A stretch of 64,000 nt of DNA from positions 496,001 through 560,000 of the forward strand of contig CANMVA010000001.1 of NCBI GenBank assembly GCA_947501355.1, written 5' to 3'. The translations under genes and the position numbers were made by a program. Shown here piece after piece: positions 1 through 9,343 of the stretch. The DNA is from an uncultured Paracoccaceae bacterium (GTDB lineage Bacteria; Pseudomonadota; Alphaproteobacteria; Rhodobacterales; Rhodobacteraceae). Under the pieces are notes generated by a model. The model worked only from the letters and a program-made list of their open reading frames with translations. It had not been told where the DNA came from and searched no databases. How positions within the stretch are numbered: position 1 is the stretch's first letter; each line of letters opens with the position of its first letter.

Positions 1-492
1 ACCGCGGCGGATACGCCCGGACGTGTCGTAATGCGAGCCGTGGCAGGGGCAGAACCACCCGCCAAAGTCGCCAGCATCGCCCAGCGGAACGCAGCCCAGG
101 TGGGTGCAGACGCCCATTTGCACAAGCCATTCACCGGCTTCATCAAGGGCGCGGTTCTCGTCCGTGGCAGGGTCAGTCTCTTCGCCGTTTGCGTTGCGCG
201 CAATCGGATCGGGAAGCTCATCCATGCTGACCTCTCGGGCGGCAGTGATCTCTTCCTCGGTGCGGCGGCGGATAAAGACAGGTTTGCCTTGCCACAGAAC
301 GGTCAGCTGCGTGCCAGGTTCGACCGAGGACACATCCACCGGGATCGAGGCTTGCGCAAGAACGTCTGCGCTGGGGTTCATTTGGTTCACAAGCGGCCAG
401 ATGGCTGCGCCTGCTGTTACGGCACCTGCACCCGCTGTCGCGTAGTACAGGAAATCTCGCCGGGTTCCTTCGTGGTCTTCAGCATGGGACAC
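1..492 (-). CDS. petA: Ubiquinol-cytochrome c reductase Rieske iron-sulfur subunit (3' end beyond window)
   Basis: Electron-transfer subunit of the cytochrome bc1 complex, anchored in the inner membrane with its [2Fe-2S] domain in the periplasm. The reverse strand reads as one frame from a GTG at 492, preceded by GGGAG, to the window edge. Near the N-terminus is a twin-arginine stretch ([14 protein letters not shown]) followed by one hydrophobic segment, the uncleaved TAT anchor normal for Rieske proteins. The two cluster-binding boxes CTHLGC and CPCHGSHYD are intact. About 164 codons are present; bacterial homologues run near 185-190, so only about 20 C-terminal residues are missing. The cytochrome b and c1 genes would be expected just outside the window. 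Confidence 0.95.
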   Translation of the reverse strand, partial: MSHAEDHEGTRRDFLYYATAGAGAVTAGAAIWPLVNQMNPSADVLAQASIPVDVSSVEPGTQLTVLWQGKPVFIRRRTEEEITAAREVSMDELPDPIARNANGEETDPATDENRALDEAGEWLVQMGVCTHLGCVPLGDAGDFGGWFCPCHGSHYDTSGRIRRG

Positions 493-747
493 GAGGTATA
501 CTCCCTTTCGTCATTAGCTGGTTTTGTTCAACTTGCTACGGGCCACACACGAAGTGCCGCCTCTTAACGGCGCTAATTAGAGCGCAGGGGTAGAGTCGTC
601 CAGCGGTCATAGGCGCGCAGCGGAATATTATGGCAGTTTGACGCAGGCAGAAAGGTCACAATTAGGGCATTTGCCGCGCCGCCGCATTGAATTTGGCCGT
701 CCGGGCCGGTAGCATTTTGGCAACCGTCATTAACGAGAGAGTTCACC

Positions 748-1392
748 GTGAAAACCCTTCTTTTGTCCACGTCGGTGCTTGTCGGGCTGGCTGGTTTTGC
801 CGCCGCCGAGGTCGAGTTGAGTGTTTATACCGGCTTTCAAACCGCACCCCACGGGACGGTTGAAGGCGACAATGATGGCGCGGATTTTGATTTCGGCGTT
901 GAATGGGAAGGCCGGTCGGGAGAGGCACCGCCCTATTACGGCTTCCGCTATACGCGCTGGCAGAACGAAAACTGGGGCTGGGGTGTCGAGTTCAACCACG
1001 CCAAGGTCTATGCCGATGACGACACGCTCGACGATAACGGGTTTGACCGCCTTGAGTTTACCGACGGCCTGAACCTGCTCACCATAAACGGTATGTATCG
1101 CTGGCAGAACGAGGCAAGCCGTTGGACGCCTTATGTTGGGGCCGGTGCTGGTCTATCGATCCCCCATGTCGATGTTGAGATCGGCGATAACAAGACATTC
1201 GGATACCAGCTGACGGGTCTTGCGATCGTGGCGATGGCGGGTGTCAGCTATGACATCAATGACACCTGGGCTGTTTTTGGCGAATACAAAGGCAGCTTTT
1301 CGTCCAACACCGCCGAGTTAGATGGTGGCGGCGAGTTGAGCTCTGACATCATCACCAACGCGGTCAATCTGGGCCTCACCTATAAGTGGTGA
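748..1392 (+). CDS. Outer-membrane beta-barrel protein, lipid A oxidase (LpxQ)-like
   Basis: 214 residues from a GTG with GAGAGAG just upstream. A cleavable signal peptide ends around AAA-EVE (residue 20). The rest is glycine- and aromatic-rich with alternating hydrophobic strands, ends in an aromatic residue (YKW), and has the look of an eight-strand OmpW/OprF-like barrel. From memory it resembles proteins annotated as lipid A oxidase in rhizobia and roseobacters (conserved APPYYG and DDNGFDRLEFTDGLN segments). Enzymatic activity is not shown by the sequence; a plain structural barrel is equally possible. It is divergent from petA and monocistronic. Confidence 0.75.
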   Translation: MKTLLLSTSVLVGLAGFAAAEVELSVYTGFQTAPHGTVEGDNDGADFDFGVEWEGRSGEAPPYYGFRYTRWQNENWGWGVEFNHAKVYADDDTLDDNGFDRLEFTDGLNLLTINGMYRWQNEASRWTPYVGAGAGLSIPHVDVEIGDNKTFGYQLTGLAIVAMAGVSYDINDTWAVFGEYKGSFSSNTAELDGGGELSSDIITNAVNLGLTYKW

Positions 1393-1548
1393 CATGATTT
1401 TGCGGTGCGCGGCTCTCCGGGCACCGCTTTCTCGGCAAGAGCCTGCCGACGTCACAATAGTTTGGCTTTCCTGATACACAGGCTCAAAACGACTGACACA
1501 TCACGGGTCTATTGGGAACGGGTTTTCGCCTTTTCCATGGAGCCCGAT

Positions 1549-3126
1549 ATGCCACATAGACCATCCCACATGTTCCCGCTGTCCCGCCGCCAGACCCTGA
1601 TTGGGGGGTCTGCGCTTGCGGTCTCTCTAGCAATGCCTGCGATCAGCCGCGCCGCCAGTCGCCCGGCGTTTACCCATGGGGTGCAATCGGGGGATGTCGA
1701 TTTGAACTCGGGCATGATCTGGACGCGTGTCGATCGTCCCGCGCAGATCATGATGGAAATCTCGACCACCGAAAGTTTTGCCGACGCGCGCAAGCTGGCA
1801 CCGCTTTATGCTGACCCGACCGGGGACTTCGCAGTCAAGCGTCTTATCGATGGCCTGCCTTCAGATCAGACGATTTTCTACCGTTTTACGGCGGCTGATC
1901 TGAGCGACGTAAATGTCGTCTCTGAACCGATCACCGGTCAGTTCAAAACCGCACCCGCCGCGCGCCGCGATATTCGCTTCGCTTGGTCTGGCGACACCGC
2001 CGGACAGGGCTGGGGCATTGATGCCGAGGGTATGCGCACCTACGCCACGATGGCCCAGCACCGGCCGGATTTCTTTATCCATTCGGGCGATACCGTCTAT
2101 GCTGACGGCCCGATGGAGGATGAGGTTGAGTTGGCGGATGGCAGCCTGTGGAAGAACGCCGTGCTGCCTGACGAAAAGCGCAAAGTGGCCGAGAGCCTGG
2201 ATGAATTCCGCGCGCAGTGGAAATACAACATGCTCGATGATCATGTGCGCGAGATGAACGCGCTGGTTCCGATCATGATGCAATGGGACGACCACGAGGT
2301 CGTCAATAACTGGTCGGCGGCCAAAGACCTGACCAATGATGATCGCTATACCGAGAAGTCGGTGCCGCTCCTGACAGCGCGCGCCGCGCGGGCGTTCCAC
2401 GAAATGGCCCCTATTCGTTTCACACCGGCAGAGCCGGGGCGCGTTTACCGCAAGATCAATTACGGCCCGATGCTGGATGTGTTCTTCCTTGATTTGCGCT
2501 CTTATCGCGGCCCCAACGATGCCGAGATGACTGAAGAGCTGTCCGACAAGACCCGCGTCCTGGGGGCCGAGCAGATGGCATGGCTCAAGCGGGAACTGGC
2601 GCAGTCGACAGCAACATGGAAAGTCATTGCAAGCGATCAGCCCTTGGGTCTGATCGTCTGGGATAATTTCCGCGAACAATCCGGATCCGAAGGTGTGGCG
2701 GATGGTGTGAGCGATGTCCCAATGGGCCGCGAGGTCGAGATCGCGGACCTGCTGCGGTTCATCAAGACCGGCGATATCCGCAACACGGTCTGGTTCACTG
2801 CGGATGTCCACTACACGGCGGCCCATCACTACAGCCCGGAGCGTGCGCAGTTTCAGGACTTCAACCCGTTCTGGGAGTTCGTCTCAGGCCCGCTCCATGC
2901 TGGTACATTCGGACCCAACGCGCTGGATGCTACGTTTGGCCCCGAAGTGCGGTTCGTCAAAGCGCCGGCGGAGGGTCAGGTGAACCTGCCGCCCAGCGCG
3001 GGGCTGCAATTCTTCGGCCTTGTCGATATCGACGGGGACACGCAGCAGATGACGGTGCGTCTGATGGATCGTGCAGATACCGAGCTTTATTCGGTGACGC
3101 TTGATCCTGAAGGCGTCGCGATCTAA
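1549..3126 (+). CDS. phoD: PhoD-family alkaline phosphatase/phosphodiesterase, TAT-exported
   Basis: Periplasmic Ca/Fe-dependent phosphomonoesterase or phosphodiesterase of the PhoD family, used to release phosphate from organic esters. The chosen ATG has GGAG six bases upstream; the open frame extends further upstream (to 1405) but without a plausible start. A twin-arginine signal (SRRQTLIGG) leads into an AISRAAS cleavage region. Metal-site motifs are visible: [20 protein letters not shown] and [10 protein letters not shown]. Length (525 residues) fits the family. Its stop overlaps the end of the convergent SDR gene by four bases. Confidence 0.9.
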   Translation: MPHRPSHMFPLSRRQTLIGGSALAVSLAMPAISRAASRPAFTHGVQSGDVDLNSGMIWTRVDRPAQIMMEISTTESFADARKLAPLYADPTGDFAVKRLIDGLPSDQTIFYRFTAADLSDVNVVSEPITGQFKTAPAARRDIRFAWSGDTAGQGWGIDAEGMRTYATMAQHRPDFFIHSGDTVYADGPMEDEVELADGSLWKNAVLPDEKRKVAESLDEFRAQWKYNMLDDHVREMNALVPIMMQWDDHEVVNNWSAAKDLTNDDRYTEKSVPLLTARAARAFHEMAPIRFTPAEPGRVYRKINYGPMLDVFFLDLRSYRGPNDAEMTEELSDKTRVLGAEQMAWLKRELAQSTATWKVIASDQPLGLIVWDNFREQSGSEGVADGVSDVPMGREVEIADLLRFIKTGDIRNTVWFTADVHYTAAHHYSPERAQFQDFNPFWEFVSGPLHAGTFGPNALDATFGPEVRFVKAPAEGQVNLPPSAGLQFFGLVDIDGDTQQMTVRLMDRADTELYSVTLDPEGVAI

Positions 3127-3902
3127 CCCGGCGACGCGGCAGAGCCTGCCAAAAGGCCGCCGTCAATCGTCAGTTCTGCGCCGGTCATATAGGCGGCCTC
3201 GTCACTGGCGAGCATAACGGCCAAAGCGGCGACCTCTTCGGGGTCGCCGAACCGCTTCAGCGGGGTCTCGGCCACCAACGCCTCCATCCGGGCAGCGCGG
3301 TCGGGGCCGTTGCCCAGCATCGGCTCCCACATGGGCGTCAGAACAGCCGCGGGGAAGATCGCGTTACAACGGATATTCAGCCCTTGCTGCGCACAATAAA
3401 GCGCGACCGTCTTGGTGTGGTTGCGGATGGCGGCTTTGGAGGAGGCATAGGCGGCGGCCCCCGGAATGCCCACCAGACCAGACCGGGACGCAATATTGAT
3501 GATCGCGCCCGCCTTGGACGCGCGCATGGCCCGGATTGCGGTGCGGCAGCCCAGAAAGGTGCCGTCCAGATTGGTCGCATGGACAGCGTGCCAATCCTCC
3601 AGGCTGGCGTTTTCTGGGTCATGGGGCATTGCGCCGTCTTCAAAGCCGGTGATGCCCGCGTTGTTGACCAGAACGTCGAAGCTGGGATGCGCCTTGGAAA
3701 GCGCCGTCCAATCGTCTTCGGAGCGGACATCAAGGGGCCGCCAGTCGGCCCCAAGGCGCTGGGCGGTTGCGGCCCCGTCACTGTCGTAAAGGTCGGTCAC
3801 GATGACACGGGCCCCTTCGGTGAGAAAGGCTTCGGCGATAGCGGCACCGATCCCGCGGGCGGCGCCTGTGATGACACAGGTCTTGTTGGAAAGTCGGGGC
3901 AT
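3123..3902 (-). CDS. Short-chain dehydrogenase/reductase (SDR)
   Basis: 259-residue classical SDR. The cofactor loop TGAARGIG is at residues 12-19 and an acidic residue (VTDLYD) follows strand 2, suggesting NAD(H) preference. NNAG is present, as are the catalytic Ser (NIASRSG) and YxxxK (YASSK). The C-terminus ends with the usual [11 protein letters not shown]. The substrate cannot be told from the sequence. It transcribes toward phoD and stands 100 bp from the next leftward gene, so it may end the leftward transcript that begins at dapF. Confidence 0.85.
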   Translation of the reverse strand: MPRLSNKTCVITGAARGIGAAIAEAFLTEGARVIVTDLYDSDGAATAQRLGADWRPLDVRSEDDWTALSKAHPSFDVLVNNAGITGFEDGAMPHDPENASLEDWHAVHATNLDGTFLGCRTAIRAMRASKAGAIINIASRSGLVGIPGAAAYASSKAAIRNHTKTVALYCAQQGLNIRCNAIFPAAVLTPMWEPMLGNGPDRAARMEALVAETPLKRFGDPEEVAALAVMLASDEAAYMTGAELTIDGGLLAGSAASPG

Positions 3903-4003
3903 GTGGTCCTCGATAGATATAGCGTCAGAGCCGCTTGAAGCGGCGAAATGTCAGAAAACGGGAAAGTCCGGTTTACCGGTGACGCTTGATCATCGTAGGG
4001 GCC

Positions 4004-4606
4004 TTACTCAGGTTGCGTGGCAAGCATAGAAGCGCGCGCCGCGAATGTCTTGTGCCAATTGGCCAGCGCATCGCGGCCTTGCCGCCAATTGCGGCCCTCA
4101 TGCCGGAAGTCCAGATAGGACAGCGCGCAGGCCATGGCGATATGGGCCATGTCGAGACGGCTGGAGAGATGGCTCATCCAGCGGGTGTTCACGGCATCCA
4201 GAGCGCGGTCCACCTTGGCCCACTGGCCTTCGATCCAGTCATGGGATTGCTGGGCCGGATCCTTGAAGCGCGCCTCGTAGACCATCAACACGGCGGCATC
4301 CATCATCGCGTCGGCGGTCGCCTCAAGCGTCAACGTCTCCCATAAGCGGGAGGCGGGATAGAGGTTTGCGCCTGCGCGGTCGTCCAGAAAGCTGCAGATC
4401 ACCCGGCTGTCGTAGATGGCGGGGCCGTCATCGCGGATCAGAGCGGGGATTTTGCCGGTGGGGTTCACGGCGACAAGCTCCGGATCGGGGCCAAACGGAG
4501 AGGCGGTCACGTTGACCATCTCCACATCGCCCAACTGATCGGTCTCGTGCAGCAGAACGCGCACTTTGCGCACAAAGGGCGACGGCCCGGCCAGCAGCAA
4601 CTTCAT
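4004..4606 (-). CDS. Glutathione S-transferase family protein
   Basis: 200-residue soluble GST-fold protein. The N-terminal thioredoxin-like half shows SPFVRKVR in the active-site position (Ser9 rather than Cys), the cis-Pro segment GKIPAL and the DSRVI glutathione-contact segment; the C-terminal half is helical. It likely conjugates or reduces small electrophiles; no specific substrate can be assigned. Three bases separate it from the upstream 92-residue gene, so the two are probably co-transcribed. Confidence 0.8.
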   Translation of the reverse strand: MKLLLAGPSPFVRKVRVLLHETDQLGDVEMVNVTASPFGPDPELVAVNPTGKIPALIRDDGPAIYDSRVICSFLDDRAGANLYPASRLWETLTLEATADAMMDAAVLMVYEARFKDPAQQSHDWIEGQWAKVDRALDAVNTRWMSHLSSRLDMAHIAMACALSYLDFRHEGRNWRQGRDALANWHKTFAARASMLATQPE

Positions 4607-4609
4607 CGC

Positions 4610-4888
4610 TTAGACTCGCTTGAATCTGATGCGGGTGAGCGCGGTGGCGTCTATCTCAACGCCGGGGCCGGTGGTGCCAAGGCGGATCGTGCGCTTGAAG
4701 CGGGCGTGACCGTTGATCTGTTCGTCGTTTTTGCCCAAGGACAGGCCTTCGCCCACATCATCCATCGCATCTTCGGCGCGCTGATCGCGAGGTGTCGCGG
4801 GCAGATTGCGTGTGACGGCATAGGTCGCCAGCGCAACGGCACCGTAGCGGAAGGCAAGACCTGCGATAGGGGCGATGGGTAGGGGCAT
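4610..4888 (-). CDS. Conserved hypothetical protein, 92 aa
   Basis: Small protein with a hydrophobic N-terminus (residues 1-24, rich in Ala/Pro/Ile) followed by a soluble charged half with DAMDDVGEGLSLGKNDEQING and a basic C-terminus. No family function is recognised. The start has a GAGGAGACACC leader, a strong ribosome site. It sits between paiB and a GST in the same leftward series and is probably in the same transcript as the GST. Confidence 0.65.
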   Translation of the reverse strand: MPLPIAPIAGLAFRYGAVALATYAVTRNLPATPRDQRAEDAMDDVGEGLSLGKNDEQINGHARFKRTIRLGTTGPGVEIDATALTRIRFKRV

Positions 4889-4933
4889 GGTGTCTCCTCT
4901 GGTCTTTAATGTAGGAGGCGTTGGGTCGGGCGT

Positions 4934-5545
4934 CTAGTCTTGTGGCGGATCGCGCATGAGGGCGGCGAGTGTGGGCAGTTCGCTGCCAAGGCTGGTTTCA
5001 AGCTGGTCGGCGGCGTCGATACGCACTTGGTCGGGTTTGTTTTGGCCCAGTTTGAAGGTGCTTTTGATATCGGTGATGTGGAACCGGAACGGCAGGATTT
5101 GCCGTATCATCTTCTCCATCACGCCTTCGCTCATTTTGCTGGTCAGCCACGGGGTTTTATTGAGGCGGTCCTCATAGGCGGCGGTTTGGCGGTCGAGCAG
5201 GTCGTGCATGTCGGCATCCGATGGCGCGAGCGTGCCGCGCAGATGGACGGCAATATAGTTCCACGTCGGAACCTGATCGGGGACGTTATACCAGTCGGGC
5301 GAGATATAGGCATCGGGGCCGGAAACGGCGATGACAGCCGGCGTCGGGTCTTCGATCCGGGCAATTGGGTTGGAGCGGACGAGGTGCAGTTCAGCCAGGT
5401 CTGCGGCGTCATTCAACAGGAAGGGCACATGGCTCATAAGCGGACCATCCTCGCCATTGACGCAGAGCTGCCCGAAGGCACGGTCGCGGAGAAAGGCAAG
5501 GGCGTGTTTATCGTTCGTGCGCCGGAAGGCGGGGTTCGGGTGCAT
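4934..5545 (-). CDS. paiB: PaiB-type FMN-binding protein
   Basis: 203 residues matching the PaiB family: the N-terminal MHPNPAF, then SHVPFLL, HLVRSNP and YISPDWY, and the C-terminal KLGQNK signature. PaiB has an FMN-binding split-barrel fold; in Bacillus it is described as a negative regulator of protease and sporulation genes, but in proteobacteria the role is unclear and may be enzymatic. The three-base gap to the upstream GST suggests one operon. Confidence 0.85.
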   Translation of the reverse strand: MHPNPAFRRTNDKHALAFLRDRAFGQLCVNGEDGPLMSHVPFLLNDAADLAELHLVRSNPIARIEDPTPAVIAVSGPDAYISPDWYNVPDQVPTWNYIAVHLRGTLAPSDADMHDLLDRQTAAYEDRLNKTPWLTSKMSEGVMEKMIRQILPFRFHITDIKSTFKLGQNKPDQVRIDAADQLETSLGSELPTLAALMRDPPQD

Positions 5546-5548
5546 GGA

Positions 5549-6166
5549 TCAAGGCCAGATGGTTACGGGGTCACCTGACTTCCATTTCGGATACTTGTCC
5601 ATGATTGCATTGTATCGCTCCGACGCGAGGAATGTATCGAGCCAGTGGCGCAGCGCGGACCATGGTTGAGCATCGAACCATGTGCGGTCCGTATTTGCGC
5701 ACTGGCGGATGAAGGTGATCGTGGCCATGTCCGCGAGGGTCGGGCGGTCGCCCATCAGCCAGCGGGTTTTCTGGAGCCGCTCGTCCAAGTCACGCAGGAT
5801 TAGAGCCGCTCTTTCACGCTCTTCCTCAGCGTTAGAACCGTAGCGCGTGTCGTATTTGTAGCGGTCCAGCGCGGTTTTGAAGGGACCGTCGATGGTGGCG
5901 ATGATCTGGTGGCCCTCATCGGGCATATCGAGCCATCCTTCGGGATCGTTGCGCTGCAGTGCCCAGAGCATAATATCGAGGCTTTCTTCGATCACTTGGT
6001 CGTCGGTCACAAGGACCGGGACGGTGCCTTTGGGAGAGGTTTCGAGAAACTCAGGCGCTTTGTCGCGTAGAACGATCTCGCGGAGTTCGACCTGGATTCC
6101 CGCGACCAACAAAGCGAGCCGCGCGCGCATCGCGTAGGGGCAGCGGCGGAAGGAATAGAGGATCAT
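5549..6166 (-). CDS. Glutathione S-transferase with glutaredoxin-like CPYAMR site
   Basis: 205 residues. The N-terminal thioredoxin fold carries RRCPYAMRAR, a Cys active site as in Omega/GrxB-like GSTs, then KGTVPVL and EESLDI for glutathione binding; a helical C-terminal domain follows. Function is probably thiol transfer or deglutathionylation. The start overlaps the mtaB stop (ATGA), so translation is coupled to mtaB. Confidence 0.82.
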   Translation of the reverse strand: MILYSFRRCPYAMRARLALLVAGIQVELREIVLRDKAPEFLETSPKGTVPVLVTDDQVIEESLDIMLWALQRNDPEGWLDMPDEGHQIIATIDGPFKTALDRYKYDTRYGSNAEEERERAALILRDLDERLQKTRWLMGDRPTLADMATITFIRQCANTDRTWFDAQPWSALRHWLDTFLASERYNAIMDKYPKWKSGDPVTIWP

Positions 6167-7425
6167 TCGGCCAGCAGTTGTCGGCCGTCATCCCCGGTGA
6201 TCTTGGCGGTGACGATTTGGCTTTCGGGCTGATCGGTGTTGAAGGTGACCGCGGTGAACTGCGCGGTCCGCCCCATGCGGGCATTTTCCATCAGGATGTG
6301 ATGGGTTTTGCCGCGCTGCGCTCTCAGATGCTTGGCGACCTGCGCTTTGCCCGCAGCCCGCAGGCGCTTGGCGCGATCTTTGATGATGTTGCCGTTCACC
6401 GGCGGGATCTTCGCGGCTGGCGTGCCTTCGCGCGCCGAATAGGGGAAGACGTGGAGCCATGTCAGGTCACACTCTTCCACCAGTTTGAGGGAGTTGGCGA
6501 ACATCGCCTCCGTCTCGGTCGGGAAACCGGCGATGATATCGGCCCCAAAGGTCATGTCGGGGCGCAGCTTGCGGGCGTCTTCGCAGAACCGGATGGCATC
6601 GTCGCGCAGGTGGCGGCGTTTCATGCGCTTGAGAATCATGTCGTCGCCTGCCTGCAGGCTGAGATGCAAATGGGGCATCAAGCGCGGCTCGGTCGCGATG
6701 GCTTCCATCAGGGCTGGGTCAACCTCAATGGAGTCGATGGAACTGATCCGCAGGCGCGGCAGATCGGGGACCAGCTTGAGGATGCGCATGACCAGATCAC
6801 CCAGCTTGGGCTGCATCGGGAGGTCAGCGCCCCATGAGGTCAGATCAACGCCGGTGAGCACGACCTCGTTGTAGCCGCGATCGACGAGGCGCTTGATCTG
6901 GTCGACCACGACGCCTGCCGCGACGGACCGGGAGTTGCCGCGACCATAGGGGATGATGCAGAATGTGCAGCGGTGATCGCAGCCGTTCTGGACCTGCACA
7001 TAGGCGCGGGAGCGGGTGCCGAACCCGTCGATCAGATGACCTGCGGTCTCGGTCACGGACATGATGTCGTCGACCTGAACAGGCTCTACATCGCCCAAAA
7101 AATCGGCAGCGAGGCCTTGCCACGTGTCTGCCTGCATCTTCTCGGTATTGCCGACGACAGCGTCGACTTCCTGCATGCTGGAGAATGTCTGTGGCTCGGT
7201 CTGAGCGGCACATCCGGTGACAATCAAACGCGCATTCGGGTTTTCGCGACGCAGCTTGCGGATTTCCTGACGGGCTTTGCGAACCGCCTCTGCCGTGACG
7301 GCGCAGGTGTTCACAATCACCGCGTCGCCGAGGCCTGCGGTGCCGGCAAGTTCTTTCATCGCCTCGGTCTCATAAGCGTTCAGGCGACAGCCGAGGGTCG
7401 AGAATATGGGCGCTTTGCGGTCCAT
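6163..7425 (-). CDS. mtaB: tRNA t6A37 methylthiotransferase MtaB
   Basis: Radical-SAM enzyme that converts t6A to ms2t6A at position 37 of ANN-decoding tRNAs. 420 residues in the family order: UPF0004 domain with its three cluster cysteines (LGCRLN, VNTCAVT, VTGCAAQ), the radical-SAM box CDHRCTFC near residue 150, a TIM-barrel core and a C-terminal TRAM-like tail. LGCRLN with the absence of RimO-type features favours MtaB over MiaB or RimO. One base separates it from dapF upstream; it overlaps the GST downstream by four. Confidence 0.92.
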   Translation of the reverse strand: MDRKAPIFSTLGCRLNAYETEAMKELAGTAGLGDAVIVNTCAVTAEAVRKARQEIRKLRRENPNARLIVTGCAAQTEPQTFSSMQEVDAVVGNTEKMQADTWQGLAADFLGDVEPVQVDDIMSVTETAGHLIDGFGTRSRAYVQVQNGCDHRCTFCIIPYGRGNSRSVAAGVVVDQIKRLVDRGYNEVVLTGVDLTSWGADLPMQPKLGDLVMRILKLVPDLPRLRISSIDSIEVDPALMEAIATEPRLMPHLHLSLQAGDDMILKRMKRRHLRDDAIRFCEDARKLRPDMTFGADIIAGFPTETEAMFANSLKLVEECDLTWLHVFPYSAREGTPAAKIPPVNGNIIKDRAKRLRAAGKAQVAKHLRAQRGKTHHILMENARMGRTAQFTAVTFNTDQPESQIVTAKITGDDGRQLLAE

Positions 7426-7426
7426 G

Positions 7427-8260
7427 TCAGAGCGAGCCCAGGAATGCGTCGGTCAGCACACCGTCAAAGACATGCATCGTCGGACCGGTCATCCAGACGC
7501 CATCGTCGCGCTGCTCGATAATGAGCCAGCCGCCATCCACCTCCATCCGGACGCGGGCGTCTGTCAGACCGCGGGCGTGGGCGGCGACCAGCGTGGCGCA
7601 AGCGCCGGAGCCGCAAGCGAGGGTGATGCCGGTGCCCCGCTCCCACACGCGCATGCGGATATCATCGCGGGCGCGGATTTGGGCGAACTCGACATTGGTG
7701 CGTTCGGGGAAGAGCGGGTGATGCTCTATTTCGGGGCCAAGAGTGTCGACGGGCGCAGCGTCCGCGTCTTCCACGAAGAAAACACAATGGGGATTGCCCA
7801 TGCCGACGGCCATCGGATCGCCGTCAATTGGCAGATGTTCGGGGTCGATGTCTTCGGCAAGCGGGATGTCGTTCCACGCCATCTGGGGTTGCCCCATGTT
7901 GACCGAAATCATCGTCCGGTCGCGGGTCGCCTCCAAAAGTCCACGCGGGGTTGTGAGCGTGAGGTGATCCGCACCGGTCTCGCTCAGAATGAACTCGGAG
8001 ACACAGCGAGTGGCGTTACCGCAGGCGGCGGCTTTGGAGCCATCGCTGTTCCAAAACCGTAACCCGATATCCGTCGAATCGTGGTCGGTGATCTCGGCCA
8101 GTTGATCGAATCCCACGCCGTGATGCCGATCCCCCAAAGCGGCTGCGAGCTCGCGCGTCATCAGCGGCTCGCGCCCACGCGAGTCGATCACAACAAAGTC
8201 GTTGCCGAGGCCGTGCATTTTCATGAAACGCAGGCCTGTTGAGGGAGTCGGTCCATCCAT
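7427..8260 (-). CDS. dapF: Diaminopimelate epimerase
   Basis: Converts LL- to meso-diaminopimelate for lysine and peptidoglycan. Both catalytic cysteines are visible in context: AACGNATRC and [22 protein letters not shown] marks the N-terminus. The ATG at 8260 leaves about 12 residues before KMHG, as is usual in relatives; an in-frame ATG at 8281 would add seven residues. It is probably the first gene of a leftward run dapF-mtaB-GST-paiB. Confidence 0.95.
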   Translation of the reverse strand: MDGPTPSTGLRFMKMHGLGNDFVVIDSRGREPLMTRELAAALGDRHHGVGFDQLAEITDHDSTDIGLRFWNSDGSKAAACGNATRCVSEFILSETGADHLTLTTPRGLLEATRDRTMISVNMGQPQMAWNDIPLAEDIDPEHLPIDGDPMAVGMGNPHCVFFVEDADAAPVDTLGPEIEHHPLFPERTNVEFAQIRARDDIRMRVWERGTGITLACGSGACATLVAAHARGLTDARVRMEVDGGWLIIEQRDDGVWMTGPTMHVFDGVLTDAFLGSL

Positions 8261-8356
8261 AGCGCGCGATATAGACCCCATGCGGCTTTTTTGAAAGGGA
8301 GCGTTGCGTTTAAGGGGTTGACCCCATGGGGGCGCTTTTCTAGATACGCACCTCGT

Positions 8357-8432
8357 GGGCCCTTAGCTCAGTTGGTAGAGCAACTGACTTTTAATCAGTG
8401 GGTCGCAGGTTCGAATCCTGCAGGGCTCACCA
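8357..8432 (+). tRNA. tRNA-Lys (anticodon TTT)
   Basis: Complete cloverleaf: acceptor arms GGGCCCT/AGGGCTC, D-arm AGCTCAGTTGGTAGAGC, anticodon loop CTTTTAA with TTT at 8390-8392, T-arm GGTTCGAATCC, and an encoded CCA at the 3' end. Confidence 0.98.
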
Positions 8433-8548
8433 CTTTCCCTGACCGCGCATTGTCCAACGCCTGCCAGAAAGGCAGAAACGGATGATCCTCTTGCTGCGCT
8501 GCGGTATTTCGGGTTGCAGCCCTTTGGCGCACTCTGGATAGTAAGCCT

Positions 8549-9331
8549 ATGGATAAAGGTGCCGCTCTTCTTGTCTTTTCGGACCTCGACGGCACGCTTC
8601 TGGATCACGACACTTATGACTGGCGGCCTGCGCGGCCTGCGTTAAACGCACTGGCCCGGCAAAATGTGGTTCTGGTGCTGTCGAGCAGCAAGACGGCGGC
8701 GGAAATGCGGGTTCTGCAAGATGCGATGGGGTTGCAGGATGCGCCCGCGATTGTCGAGAACGGTGCGGGTGTGATTGGTCTGGAGAGCCCTTCTGAGGGC
8801 GCGCCGGAGTATGACGACATTCGCGCGGCACTGGGTGCCGTGCCAGACAGGTTGCGAACGTCCTATCGCGGGTTTGGCGATATGACAGCAGCCGACGTGG
8901 CTGAGGTCACGGGGCTTCCACTTGAAGATGCGACGCGTGCGAAAGAGCGCCGGTTCTCAGAACCGGGCCTTTGGGCCGGGACCGACACCGATCAACAGAC
9001 CTTTCTGGACGCGTTAAAGCCCCACGGTGTGCAGGGGCGTTTTGGCGGTCGGTTTCTGACCCTGTCGAAAGGGCGCACCAAAGCGGACGCCATGGCAGAT
9101 GTGATCGCGGCGTATCGCCCGGATCACACCATCGCCCTGGGCGATGCGCCTAACGATATCGAAATGCTGGAAGCGGCGGATCATGGCGTGATCGTCGCGA
9201 ACCCGCACAGCCCGGATTTGCCACCCTTGAAAGGCGAGGACACCGGGCGCATCATGCGCACGACCTTGCCGGGGCCGACGGGCTGGTCTGAGGCTGTTCT
9301 GACGCTGCTTTCACAACTTATGCCCAGATAG
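8549..9331 (+). CDS. HAD-IIB phosphatase, glucosyl/mannosyl-3-phosphoglycerate phosphatase type
   Basis: 260 residues with the HAD motifs FSDLDGTLL (nucleophile Asp), LSSSKT, a conserved Lys region (TLSKGRTKADAM) and ALGDAPNDIEML. The arrangement matches the MpgP/GpgP family, which removes the phosphate of the phosphorylated glycosylglycerate intermediate to yield the compatible solute. The synthase gene follows 12 bases downstream, which supports the assignment; the sugar (glucose or mannose) is inferred from the neighbouring GpgS-like synthase. Confidence 0.82.
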   Translation: MDKGAALLVFSDLDGTLLDHDTYDWRPARPALNALARQNVVLVLSSSKTAAEMRVLQDAMGLQDAPAIVENGAGVIGLESPSEGAPEYDDIRAALGAVPDRLRTSYRGFGDMTAADVAEVTGLPLEDATRAKERRFSEPGLWAGTDTDQQTFLDALKPHGVQGRFGGRFLTLSKGRTKADAMADVIAAYRPDHTIALGDAPNDIEMLEAADHGVIVANPHSPDLPPLKGEDTGRIMRTTLPGPTGWSEAVLTLLSQLMPR

Positions 9332-9343
9332 GACACGGACTTC

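Noticed and set aside
1861-2829. 322-codon minus frame inside phoD
   Set aside because: Antisense shadow caused by high GC codon use.
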